From an uncultured Alphaproteobacteria bacterium (GTDB lineage: Bacteria > Pseudomonadota > Alphaproteobacteria > SP197), in the NCBI GenBank assembly GCA_943787175.1, contig CALSLK010000017.1:1-64000 (forward strand): a stretch of DNA of 64,000 bases, read 5' to 3'. Under the pieces are notes generated by a model that did no database searches, was not told the origin of the DNA, and saw only the letters and a list, made by a program, of their open reading frames with translations. Of this stretch, positions 45,136 through 54,287 are shown in pieces. A program made the translations under genes and the position numbers. Numbering within the stretch: the first letter of the stretch is position 1; each line of letters begins with the position of its first letter.

Positions 45136-46074
45136 ATGGACGCGCGGGATGATTGGTTCTATTGGCTGCGCACCATGCCCGACCTTCCAGCGCCTGACCG
45201 GCGCCAGCTCTTCATCGGCTTTGGCCTTGCCACACTTGTTGCGATCATCTGGAGCGGATGGATGGTGGCATTGCGCTTTGGTGCGACCCACGCGCTTCTG
45301 GTTTCCGACATCACGCTGCTGCGCTTCGTGGGCTCAGGCCTGATCATGGCGCCGGTTTTCGTCGCACGCTGGCCCGAGATCAGGGCCGCTGGCTGGCGCC
45401 CTGTTCTGGTACTCTCGATGATGGGCGGTGTGCCCTACAGCCTGCTGTCGGTCGGCGGCCTGACCTTTGCTCCAACGGCACAGGGCGGCGTTGTCATTCC
45501 AGGTGCCCTGGCGATTTTTGCGACACTGCTTGGATGGGCCTGGCTGCGCGAGCGTCCCGGCAGCGAGCGTATCGTGGGTCTGGTGCTGGTGGTGGGAGCG
45601 CTTTGTCTGATTGGTCTGGAAAGCGCCCAGGAAGGTTCATGGGAAGGCGCCGCGTTCTTTCTGCTGGCTGCCTTCATGTGGGCAACCTTCACGGTGGGCA
45701 CGCGGTTCTACGGCCTTCGACCACTCACCAATGTTGCGGTCATCGCCTGTGTGCCCCTGGCCTGGTACGGCCCTCTCCTGCTTGCGTTCAATGACACACA
45801 CATCTTCTCGGCCCCCTGGAGCGAAACCGTTCTGCAACTGGTTTATCAGGGTCTTCTGGCCGGAGCGGTGGCGCCGCTCATGTACACGCGCGCGATCCGC
45901 ACAATCGGCCCACAGCGCGCTGCTCTGGTAATGGTCCTGGTCCCAGTCCTGGCCACCCTTCAGGCCTGGTGGCTGCTTTCGGAAGTTCCTGGATGGCTGA
46001 CGGTGGCCGGCATGATTCTGGTCCTGCCAGGCATGGCACTGGCGGGAGGCGCAATCAGTCTGCGTTGGCGCTGA
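45136..46074 (+). CDS. EamA/DMT-family transporter
   Basis: 312 residues with ten hydrophobic helices; repeat signatures include TFAPTAQGGVVIPGALAIFA and APLMYTRAIRTIGPQRAAL. It is not a close paralogue of the divergent EamA gene at 44185. The 3' end overlaps the convergent small zinc-ribbon gene by 20 bases. The substrate is not predictable. Confidence 0.87.
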   Translation: MDARDDWFYWLRTMPDLPAPDRRQLFIGFGLATLVAIIWSGWMVALRFGATHALLVSDITLLRFVGSGLIMAPVFVARWPEIRAAGWRPVLVLSMMGGVPYSLLSVGGLTFAPTAQGGVVIPGALAIFATLLGWAWLRERPGSERIVGLVLVVGALCLIGLESAQEGSWEGAAFFLLAAFMWATFTVGTRFYGLRPLTNVAVIACVPLAWYGPLLLAFNDTHIFSAPWSETVLQLVYQGLLAGAVAPLMYTRAIRTIGPQRAALVMVLVPVLATLQAWWLLSEVPGWLTVAGMILVLPGMALAGGAISLRWR

Positions 46075-46225
46075 TCGGCTCCTGCGGGTCGGTCGTGCAG
46101 ACCGCACCACCGCAGCAGGGATCGACGTTGGTGTGGCAGACCGAACATTGCACATGACCATGCACATCCACGGGATAGGCCGTGGGATGGTTGCAGAAGG
46201 GGCAGGCAAACCCAGTGGCGTTCAC
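46055..46225 (-). CDS. Small zinc-ribbon protein, 56 residues
   Basis: MNATGFACPFCNHPTAYPVD continues with QCSVCHTNVDPCCGGAVC. Two CxxC pairs plus a CC pair suggest a zinc ribbon and possibly a second site. GTG 46225 with AGGA about 6 bases upstream is the preferred start, just after the stop of the pentapeptide gene (46234). No family name is recognised. The end overlaps an EamA gene on the other strand. Confidence 0.65.
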   Translation of the reverse strand: MNATGFACPFCNHPTAYPVDVHGHVQCSVCHTNVDPCCGGAVCTTDPQEPISANAD

Positions 46226-46233
46226 ATCATTTC

Positions 46234-46740
46234 CTAACGGCACATGCCCAGGGAACCTTCGGCACAGATCTTAACTCCGTCGGTCCAGGTCGCACCGGTA
46301 AGATCAGCACCGGTAAAATCGACATTGCGCAGGCTGGCATCGGTAAAGTCGGCACCTGTCAGATTCGCAAAGAGAAACTTTGCACCCCGCGCCGACACGC
46401 CAACAAAGCTGGCGCCGGTCATATCTGCACGATCGAACCGCGCATCCGTGAGTGTCGCCCCGTCAAAGTTGGCTCCGGTCAAATCGGATTCAACAAAGCG
46501 AACGCGATAGCCATCGATGTCGGAGAAATCACCGCCAGAAAGATCCGCATTGCTGAGCGCCGCGCCACGCAGATTTGCGCCCGAGAGCTCGGCCCCGGGA
46601 AAGTCGGTGCCGGTAAGATCACAACTGCGCCAATCAATGCCGGCACGCGGGAGCGCCGAACAATCGGCCGCATGCGCCGGGGCCAGAATTCCAGAGGCGA
46701 CAAGGAAAAACAGAGCAGAGAGGAGCCAACGAATGTTCAT
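46234..46740 (-). CDS. Exported pentapeptide-repeat protein
   Basis: 168 residues: a Sec signal peptide ending LAPAHA, then about twenty pentapeptide repeats of the A(D/N)LxG type (LSGANLRGAALSNADLSGGD, LTGANFDGATLTDARFDRAD). These fold as a right-handed quadrilateral beta-helix. A Cys pair at each end (DCSAL/SCDL and KICAEGSLGMC) may be disulfide-linked in the periplasm. The start at 46740 (MNIRWLL) fits the signal peptide. Function unknown. Confidence 0.82.
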   Translation of the reverse strand: MNIRWLLSALFFLVASGILAPAHAADCSALPRAGIDWRSCDLTGTDFPGAELSGANLRGAALSNADLSGGDFSDIDGYRVRFVESDLTGANFDGATLTDARFDRADMTGASFVGVSARGAKFLFANLTGADFTDASLRNVDFTGADLTGATWTDGVKICAEGSLGMCR

Positions 46741-46781
46741 GGAGTCATGACACCACCGCACCATCTTCAACGCAACAAGCT

Positions 46782-47342
46782 TCATTGGGGAAGATAACAG
46801 CCCTGGCAAGGCTCATCCCCCAATCTTGCACCTTCCCGCCAGACCTGAGGGTGGACCCAGTCACCTTGCCACAACCCACGCCCGGCACTCTCGGCCTGTG
46901 ATTCCGCAGCATGCATGCCGTTGCTGAAGAACGCGAACGAAGTCGCCATGCCTTCGCGCAACACCTCTGCACCAATGTCACGATCACCGTCCCTGCAGAG
47001 TGCAAGCATGGCACCGTCCCGGTTGTAGCCACAGGTCAGGCAGGAAAGGGTGACGTCAGCGACAAGGTCATCAAGGGTGTCACGCGCAGCGTAGCCACAT
47101 GACCATGGTTCACCATCGATACGGCAATCCTGGTAAAGCTCGGGCGCATCGATGCTGACCAGACGCAAGACAGCCTTGAAGCCATCCTTGTTTGTAAGGA
47201 GCAACGTGTCGCCATCGATGGCCGATGCCGTGCCTTCCAGAGCAGGCGGTTTGCACTGTTCTGTAACGGGATCCCAGAACGCCAGGGCGTCCTGCGCAAT
47301 TCCGGCAAGCCCAATGGCAATCATGACAGCAACGGTTCGCAT
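46782..47342 (-). CDS. Secreted thermonuclease-like (SNase) protein
   Basis: About 186 residues with a signal peptide (MRTVAVMIAIGLAGIAQDALA). SNase-fold motifs follow: ASAIDGDTLLL (Ca/active-site Asp), LRLVSIDAPELYQD (Arg and Glu of the active site) and GYNRDGAMLALC (second Arg). Staphylococcal nuclease relatives cut DNA and RNA; here several Cys suggest disulfides outside the cytoplasm. The frame is open to 47393, but the Met at 47342 gives the best signal peptide. Confidence 0.85.
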   Translation of the reverse strand: MRTVAVMIAIGLAGIAQDALAFWDPVTEQCKPPALEGTASAIDGDTLLLTNKDGFKAVLRLVSIDAPELYQDCRIDGEPWSCGYAARDTLDDLVADVTLSCLTCGYNRDGAMLALCRDGDRDIGAEVLREGMATSFAFFSNGMHAAESQAESAGRGLWQGDWVHPQVWREGARLGDEPCQGCYLPQ

Positions 47343-47412
47343 GGCCGCATCATACGCAAGGCAAAGCGCGCATGCATGGCGGAAGGACTTCAATTCTTTG
47401 CTTGAAAGAAAG

Positions 47413-47490
47413 TGGGGTGGCTAGTCGGTCTCGAACCGACGACCTCCTGGACCACAACCAGGCGCTCTAACCTACTGAGCTATAGCCACC
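47413..47490 (-). tRNA. tRNA-His (anticodon GTG)
   Basis: Cloverleaf with the extra 5' G (G-1) opposite the discriminator C that marks tRNA-His. Anticodon stem-loop CCTGG TTGTGGT CCAGG; T-loop TTCGAGA; CCA encoded. It is followed on the plus strand by an aminotransferase gene. Confidence 0.95.
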
Positions 47491-47574
47491 ACAAGACTTG
47501 CTTGATGAACGCTTCTGTACGATCAAGCTGCCTATCGGGTCAACACCGCACATGTGCCAAATGAGGGCTTTTGC

Positions 47575-48786
47575 ATGATTACTGCAGCAAATCTGCAAAA
47601 CATCGGCTCGGAAACCGCCTTTGCCGTTCTGGCGCGTGCCACAGAACTGGCCTCAGAGGGCCGCGACATCATCAATCTTGGAATCGGGCAGCCCGACTTC
47701 AAGACGCCCGATCATATCGTTGAAGCCGCCATTAGGGCCCTGCGCGACGGGCATCACGGCTATACCCCGGCACCCGGCATGATGCCCTTGCGTGAAGCCG
47801 TTGCCGAAGATGTCCTGGCCCATCGCGGTGTAGAAGTCTCGCCCGAGCAGGTGATGGTTGTTCCCGGCGGCAAGATGACGATGTTCTTTGCCATCCTGAT
47901 GTTTGGTGAGCCCGGCGCGGAAATTCTCTATCCCAATCCCGGCTTTCCGATTTACGAATCGATGATCCGCTACACCGGCGCCCGAGCGGTGCCGATCGAG
48001 CTTCATGAAGACCGCGGCTTCTCCTTCAGTGCCGAAGAGGTTCTTGCAAAGCTGAACCAGCGCACGCGTCTGATTATCATCAACAGTCCCGGCAACCCGA
48101 CCGGCGGCGTGATTGACGACGATGAGCTGGAGAAACTGGCTGCAGGCCTGGAAGCATATCCAGACGTGGCGGTTCTCTCGGACGAGATTTATGCGCGTCT
48201 GCTGTTTGATGGCCGCAAACACCGCAGCCTGTTGACGTTTGAATCCCTGCGCGACCGGCTGATCATTCTTGATGGCTGGTCGAAAACCTATGCCATGACC
48301 GGCTGGCGTGCAGGTTACGGTATCTGGCCCAGGGCGCTGGTGCCCCACATCGACAAGCTCATCGTCAACGCCAATTCCTGTACCAATGCCGCCACACAGA
48401 TGGCCTGCATTGCTGCCTTGAAGGGACCACAGGACAGCGTGGAGACCATGCGTCAGGCGTTCGATGAGCGACGCGGCGTGATCGTCGACCTGCTCAATGC
48501 CCTTCCCGGCTTCCGTTGCATCAAGCCAGCCGGCGCCTTTTACGCCTTCCCCAACATTGCCGACACAGGACGTTCGGCACAGGACCTGGGAGCTGCCCTG
48601 CTTGAAGAATGCGGTGTGGCCGTGGTTCACGGCACCAGCTTTGGCGCCATGGGCGAAGGGTTCCTGCGTTTTTCCTATGCGGCTTCCATGGAAAACATTC
48701 GCGAAGCAGCGGCGCGCATCGACGCCTATCTGACCAACCAGCCCCATGAGTCTGTTCGACCCCGCCACCTTTGCGGTCTTCCTTAG
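47575..48786 (+). CDS. Class I/II PLP aminotransferase
   Basis: About 403 residues. The PLP Lys lies in LDGWSKTYAMTGWRAGYG. N-terminal INLGIGQPDFKTPDHI, NSPGNPTGG and the Arg of the C-terminal domain (FLRFSYA) are typical of the aspartate/alanine aminotransferase fold. GAGG eight bases before ATG 47575 fixes the start. The C-terminus runs 41 bases into the next gene. One extra C in CCCC at about 48742-48745 would instead give NQPP and a stop overlapping that gene's ATG, which may be the true end. Confidence 0.9.
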   Translation: MITAANLQNIGSETAFAVLARATELASEGRDIINLGIGQPDFKTPDHIVEAAIRALRDGHHGYTPAPGMMPLREAVAEDVLAHRGVEVSPEQVMVVPGGKMTMFFAILMFGEPGAEILYPNPGFPIYESMIRYTGARAVPIELHEDRGFSFSAEEVLAKLNQRTRLIIINSPGNPTGGVIDDDELEKLAAGLEAYPDVAVLSDEIYARLLFDGRKHRSLLTFESLRDRLIILDGWSKTYAMTGWRAGYGIWPRALVPHIDKLIVNANSCTNAATQMACIAALKGPQDSVETMRQAFDERRGVIVDLLNALPGFRCIKPAGAFYAFPNIADTGRSAQDLGAALLEECGVAVVHGTSFGAMGEGFLRFSYAASMENIREAAARIDAYLTNQPHESVRPRHLCGLP

Positions 48787-49482
48787 CGCCAGTGTCGCGA
48801 TCTCGATCACGCCGGGCCCCGATATGACCTATGTCTTCGCCCGTGGCCTGGCCCACGGCCCTCGTGCAGGTCTGATTTCTGTCGCCGGCATTGCCAGCGG
48901 GCTGGTCATTCACACGACGCTGGTCGCCCTCGGTCTTGCCGTCGTGATGGCCCAGTCGCCCGTGCTCTTCGAGATCATCCGCTACGCCGGCGCCGCCTAC
49001 CTCGTCTGGATGGGCATCAAGCTGCTGCGCGACCGCAGCCGGTTCGACGTCCATACGGTGATCAGGGAAGCCGCAGAACTGGCGCGCGCTTTATGTCCAG
49101 GGCCTGATCGTCAACCTGTTCAACCCCAAGATCCTGCTGTTCTTCCTGGCCTTCCTGCCCCAGTTCGCCGATCCCCGCGCGCGGCTCTGTTGCCCTGCAG
49201 ATCGCCATTCTGGGCGCCACGCTCATCGCCTGCGGCCTCCTGGTGCTGGGCAGCATCGCTCTGGCCAGCGGCCGCCTGCGCGCCCTCCTGTCGCGTCACC
49301 CCCTGTGGATGCGCATGTCCAGCAGTGTGGTGACGGGCTCCCTGATGATCGGCCTTGCAGCCCATCTCCTGCTGACTCGTCCCGCAGATAGCCCCGACGG
49401 CCTGAGATCGCCCTTCCTTCCAACGCCGGGGCGGCAGCTCAGGTCTCACGGCGAGGTGTTGGCACGCCTGCTCCCTGCGTAG
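48746..49482 (+). pseudogene. LysE-family exporter, two or more frameshifts
   Basis: The first 110 residues (MSLFDPATFAVFLSASVAIS with the ITPGPDMTYV motif) are in one frame. Near 49085 the frame changes to YVQGLIVNLFNPKILLFFL, then near 49185 to VALQIAILGATLIACGLLVL and IALASGRLRALL. With repairs this is a normal six-helix LysE/RhtB exporter of just over 200 residues. The tail after HLLLTR (to 49482) is probably not native. It is the start of a run of broken envelope genes. Confidence 0.75.
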
Positions 49483-49657
49483 CCATAGGCTGCTGTTCGG
49501 GGCGAAAAAACCCGCGCAGAACTCACGCCTTTCCCATGGGAATCGTTGTGACCGGAAGGGCACATTCGCTGCGTCAACTTGAGCGGCTTTGGCGCGTGGA
49601 ACCCCAATATCTGGTGAGGCGTTACTTCTCCAGTACGTCCACGAATCGAGGCTTCTC

Positions 49658-51382
49658 ATGTTCCGTCAGGTTTCTACGCTCGCACTTCTTCGCCGGAACC
49701 ATGCTGCTCGCGGCCCCCGCGGCTCGGGCCGCGAGCGATGGCGAGGTGGTAACCCGCCTTAACGCGCACCCTCTACGCGCCGCAGTGTGGCGCAGGAGGC
49801 TGATCGCGACCTTGCAGGGGTTCTACCGGGCAAACCGACCATCTCCCGGTCTGGTGGCAGGACGGCGCGTGGAGCGCCGAGGTCGATGTTGCCCTGGCCT
49901 GGCTGCGGGGCGCGCAGGAGATTGGCCTGTCGCAGCAGCGCTACGCCGCCGAGACGCTCGAAGCGCTGTTCGACCACCGATCTGGCTGCCCAGCCTGTCC
50001 GTTGACGACATTGCATCGGCCTGGAGACAGCCCTGACCCGCGCCCTGCTCACCTATGCCGACGAGCGCGTCGCCGGCCGCATCGACCCGGCCGAAACCGG
50101 CTGGCATGCCCAGACCTCCAACGACCACGACGCCGTGGCCGGACTCTCCGATGCTGTGAAACGCAACCGCCTGGACGCCTGGCTGGCCGGCCTCTCACCG
50201 GTTCGCGACGGCCATGCAGAACCTGGTGCCCGTTCTGGCGCACTACCGCGCCCTCGATCACTTCGATTGGCCCACCATCGCTTCGGGCGAAAGCCTGAAA
50301 GTGGGTGCCGCTATCGATGACCGCGTGTTCCCGCCATTCAGTGCCACGCCTCATTCTTCTGGGCGACCTCGCCGCCTCGGTCGTGCGTGAGGACGACAAT
50401 GTGTTTGACCTGGCGATGTCCGATGCCGTGGCCCGCTTCCAGGCGCGCCACGGCCTGGCCACCGACGGTGTCGTCGGTTCCAACACGCTGGGTGCACTGA
50501 ACGTCAGCCCCGGCGAGCGTGCAGAAACGATCGTTGCAAATCTGGAACGGATGCGTTGGTTGCCAGCGCGCGAAGCTCTGGGTGCACGGCATATTGAGGT
50601 CAATCTGGCTTCGTTTGAACTTGTGGCATACCAGAACGGAGATGTGGCGCTTGCCATGCCGGTCGTCGTGGGCTCACCAGAGCACCGCACCCCGATTATC
50701 TCTGATCGCATCGTGAATCTGAAGTTTGCACCGACCTGGACCGTACCTCACAAGGATCGCGACCGACGAACTGCTGCCCAAGCTGCAGGATGACCCTGAA
50801 TGGCTGGCGCAAAACAATTTCCGTGTGTTCGCCGACTGGAATGCAAACTACGAAGTCGACCCTTCGACCATCGACTGGGCGAACCTGACGAAATCGAGTT
50901 TTGACTTCATGCTGCGCCAGGATCCCAGCGCATCCAGTGCGCTTGGTCTGGTGCGGTTCTCGCTGACCAATGACTTTGACATCTTCCTTCACGACACCGG
51001 CTCGCGCGGAGCTTTTGCCCGCGCCAACCGCAGTCTCAGCCATGGTTGTGTCCGCGTCGGCGATCCTGCAGCCCTCGCCGAATTTGCGCTGAATGCACAG
51101 CCCACGACCTGGACATCTGAGGATGTCACAGACGCGATGCAGGCCGATGAAACCCATTACCAGCGTCTGGCCCAGGACGTTCCCGTGCACCTGATGTACC
51201 TGACAGCATGGGTCGACGACCTTGGACAGGTGCAGTTTCGCCGGGACATGTATGAGGAAGACGCTGAGCTGTTGGCCCTGATCAGTCAATCCGACAGCCA
51301 GCCAGTAGTCCAGCTTCCCGTCCTTGTGGGCCAGAATGCACCCAGAGAAGACGCAGTCTTCACGCTGGCCCTGGTTGACTGA
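49658..51382 (+). pseudogene. YcbB-like L,D-transpeptidase, copy 1, multiple frameshifts
   Basis: Pieces in changing frames make up a complete YcbB-type protein: a signal peptide (FAGTMLLAAPAARA), a helical scaffold region (WWQDGAWSAEVDVALAWL), a peptidoglycan-binding segment (AVARFQARHGLATDGVVG), and the YkuD catalytic domain with LSHGCVRVGDP carrying the catalytic Cys. Such enzymes form 3-3 cross-links in peptidoglycan. At least four shifts are needed, including one near 50745 (WTVPH joined to RIATDELLPKLQ). The last 200 residues are intact to the stop at 51382. Confidence 0.78.
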
Positions 51383-51432
51383 TCGGAATCCTGGTTGAGG
51401 GTTCAACCGTTGCGCGGTGACTTTCCGGGCCA

Positions 51433-53448
51433 ATGCAGGCACTCTGCGCCCTGATAAGCAGGGACTTGCCGGCATTGACCAGACTTCTCGTCCTGATTGT
51501 TGGCACATGTGCCCTGGCACTGCTGATCGGACTGATTGACCCTCCAGGCGAACGCGCCGTGGCCATCCGTTTGAATGCCGATCTGCATGGTTCTGCAGTA
51601 TCCGGCGTCGATGAGGCAGCGACTCTCGAATTCTATCAGCAGCGCCACCACCGCCTTGCCTGGTGGCAGGACGGCACGTGGCGTCCGGAAACCGGCATTG
51701 CTCTGAACCTGGCTGACCAGCGCGACCAACCCGTCGCATGGAGAAACCTGGCACAGCGTCCAGAGCCTGAGTGGTTTGTTCTCCGCCGATGACGTCGCTG
51801 ATCTCTCGCCAGAGACCATCGCAATGCGTGAGCGCGTCTTGACGCAGACACTGCTGACGGTTGCCCGCCACAATACGACAGGCCGTATCGACCCGGCTCA
51901 AACCGAATGGATGGCAGCATCTACTGGAGCCGGAGATCTGCCTGGTGAACTGGCAGCCGCCTTGGACGAACAAAGAATTGGCCGACTGGTCTGAACGGAC
52001 TGGCGCCCGGTCACCCTGGCTATGCAGAGCTTCTTCCAGAACTTTGGGCCTACCGGGCGCTGGAAAGCGCACAGATGGGACGCCATCGACGCACTCGACA
52101 TTGTTGAGCCTGGAACCCTCGACCCCAGAATCCCTGCTATCCGCAATCGGGTTCAGTATCTGGGAGAACTCGGTTTTGCTGTTGTGCGCGATCATGGGGC
52201 GAACTTTGACGATGCCCTGAATGATGCCATTGCGCGGGCTCCAGGCTCGTGACGGCCTGGAGAGTACCGGTGTCATCGATGCCCAGACACTAGCTCTGCT
52301 CAATGCTGAGCCTCTGGATCCTCAACCGTCATGGATCGACTGGATTGCAATCCCCATAGGTAACGGCGTCTTCCCTGGCACAAACGACCCCAGACTGGAT
52401 GCCGTGCGCGAGCGGCTGATCCTGCTCGGCGATCTCGATGAAGGTTCGCGCGCCGATGCTGTTGCGGAATTCGACGCAGCGCTGGGCAACGCAGTGACGC
52501 GGTTCCAGGAACGGCACGGTATTGGAGGCAACAGGAACCATCGATCTCGACACCATAACGGAGCTCAATGTCAGGCCGGAGGAACGCGCTGCAACGATCC
52601 AGGCAAACCTTGAACGCATGCACTGGTTGCCGGCCCCGTCTGACCTGGAGAGCCGCCATGTTGTTGTGAATATCCCGGACTTTGAACTCGTAGCCTTCGA
52701 AGCTGCACAGCCTGTATTCGCGATGCCCGTGGTCGTCGGCAAGGGAAACACGCAAACGCCGATCATCAGCGATGCCATCGTGAATCTGAAATTCGCTCCC
52801 GCCTGGACCGTACCCTACAGCATAGCATCCCGGGAATATCTGCCGATGGTGCAGAAGGATGTCGCGTGGCTGGCTGACCACAACTTCCGTGTCTTCACGG
52901 ACTGGAGTGCAGAGACGGAAGTCGACCCAACCACGGTCGACTGGCAAGCCATCACCGATGCAGACCTGCCCTATGTCTTTCGACAAAATCCCAGCGCCTG
53001 GAGTGCCATGGGCCTGATCCGGTTTTCTCTGACCAACCCCTACAACATCTACCTGCACGATACCGGCTACCGGAATGCCTTCGCCTTGACCTTCCGTGAC
53101 CTGAGCCATGGATGTGTCCGCATTGGCGACCCGACATCCCTGGCAAGGTTTGCCCTTTCAGCCGAACCCAGCTCCTGGAGCGATGCCGATATTCAGACCG
53201 CTATGAACGCCGACGACACGCACTTTCACGACCTCGCAGAGCCCCTGCCCGTTCACATGCGTTATCTGACGGCATGGATCGATGACCAGGGACGCCTTCA
53301 GTTTCGCAGAGACATCTAGGGCCGGGACAAACCCCTGCTCGCATTGCTTGATGAATCCGACAAGCAGGTTGCAAACAATCTGAACATCCTGCTTGACCTC
53401 GGCAATCCGACCATCCTGGCTGAACATCGTGCAGCAAACGCACTGTGA
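51433..53448 (+). pseudogene. YcbB-like L,D-transpeptidase, copy 2, frameshifts plus amber codon
   Basis: A tandem paralogue of the gene at 49658. Segments in three frames give a membrane anchor (LLVLIVGTCALALLIGLID), HRLAWWQDGTWRPETGIAL, a peptidoglycan-binding region (AVTRFQERHGI) and a YkuD domain with LSHGCVRIGDP. The catalytic frame 52522-53319 ends at TAG after FRRDI, where copy 1 has a sense codon (FRRDMYEED). The same frame then continues 42 codons (GRDKPLLALLDESDK) to TGA at 53448. So this copy has both indels and a substitution-type stop. Confidence 0.78.
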
Positions 53449-53575
53449 TCGGAATGCCACATAGTGCGCCAATGACTGTGACAACATCACATCTTTACGC
53501 TTGCCCCCGCGATCTTGGTACTCACCCGCCCACGTTGATTCGGCACCACTTTGACGGTGCCTCCGTTTAGGAGTG

Positions 53576-54213
53576 ATGCATGTTCGAGAAGGCTGGGTGC
53601 TAGGAGCGCCAGCGCGCTCACGCCGTGATGTTCTCAAGATCCTGGGTGGCGCCGGTGCCGCCGCATTGGCATCAGGCTCGTCTTGTCGCACGGCCCTTGC
53701 GTCGGTTCCGCCTGTTCCCGAAGTCAAGCCTGTCGGCGCCGGACTTCCTGGGCCCTGGAGACCTCGCGAGCTCGCGTTCGAGAATCGCCACACCGGGGAA
53801 CGCCTCGTCGCGGCCTACTTTGACGGCGGAGCCGGTACGTCGATGACGCCCTTGGCGCCATTGCGCACCTGATGCGCGACTTCCGCAACGATCAGGAACA
53901 CCCGGTCGACACCAACCTGCTGGATATTCTGACCGTGGTCCATGGCCGCCTGGGCCAGCTCATCCGCGCCCATCCAGATCGTCTCTGGCTACCGCTCGCC
54001 CGCAACCAACGCGGCCCTGGCCGCCCAGAGCGACGGCGTCGCAAAGAACAGTTTACCACCTCTATGGCCAGGCCGTGGATGTGCGGCATGGCGGATCGCA
54101 GGGCTGAGCGACATCTATCGACGTCGCTCTCAATCTCGCCGCCGGCGGCTCCAGCCCTCTATGGCCGCTCCAACTTCGTCCACATCGACAGCGGGCCGGT
54201 TCGCACCTGGTAG
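53576..54213 (+). pseudogene. DUF882/YcbK (MepK)-like murein hydrolase, frameshifts
   Basis: A Tat-type leader (SRRDVLKILGGAGAAALAS) comes first, then the DUF882 signature LAFENRHTGERLVAAYF, DFRNDQEHPVDTNLLDILT and IQIVSGYRSPATNAAL. The C-terminal GRSNFVHIDSGPVRTW carries the zinc-binding HxD-type end. The parts lie in several frames between 53840 and 54150. In E. coli ycbK (mepK) stands directly after ycbB (ldtD), and MepK cleaves peptidoglycan cross-links. The same order here supports the call. Confidence 0.78.
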
Positions 54214-54252
54214 ATTTGCTGACCATTCAGGATGACAAACGTCTGGTGCAAG

Positions 54253-54287
54253 ACAGCCCCTGTCCATGAGGACATGGGCTGTTTTTC
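54253..54287 (+). terminator. Rho-independent terminator after the MepK-like gene
   Basis: ACAGCCC pairs with GGGCTGT, extended inwards by TGTCC/GGACA around ATGA, and is followed by five T. It stands 40 bases after the DUF882 stop and at the 3' edge of the convergent antiporter gene. Confidence 0.88.

Noticed and set aside
47653..48810. 385-codon minus-strand frame opposite the aminotransferase
   Set aside because: The plus strand encodes a clear PLP aminotransferase; the antisense product has no recognisable motif.
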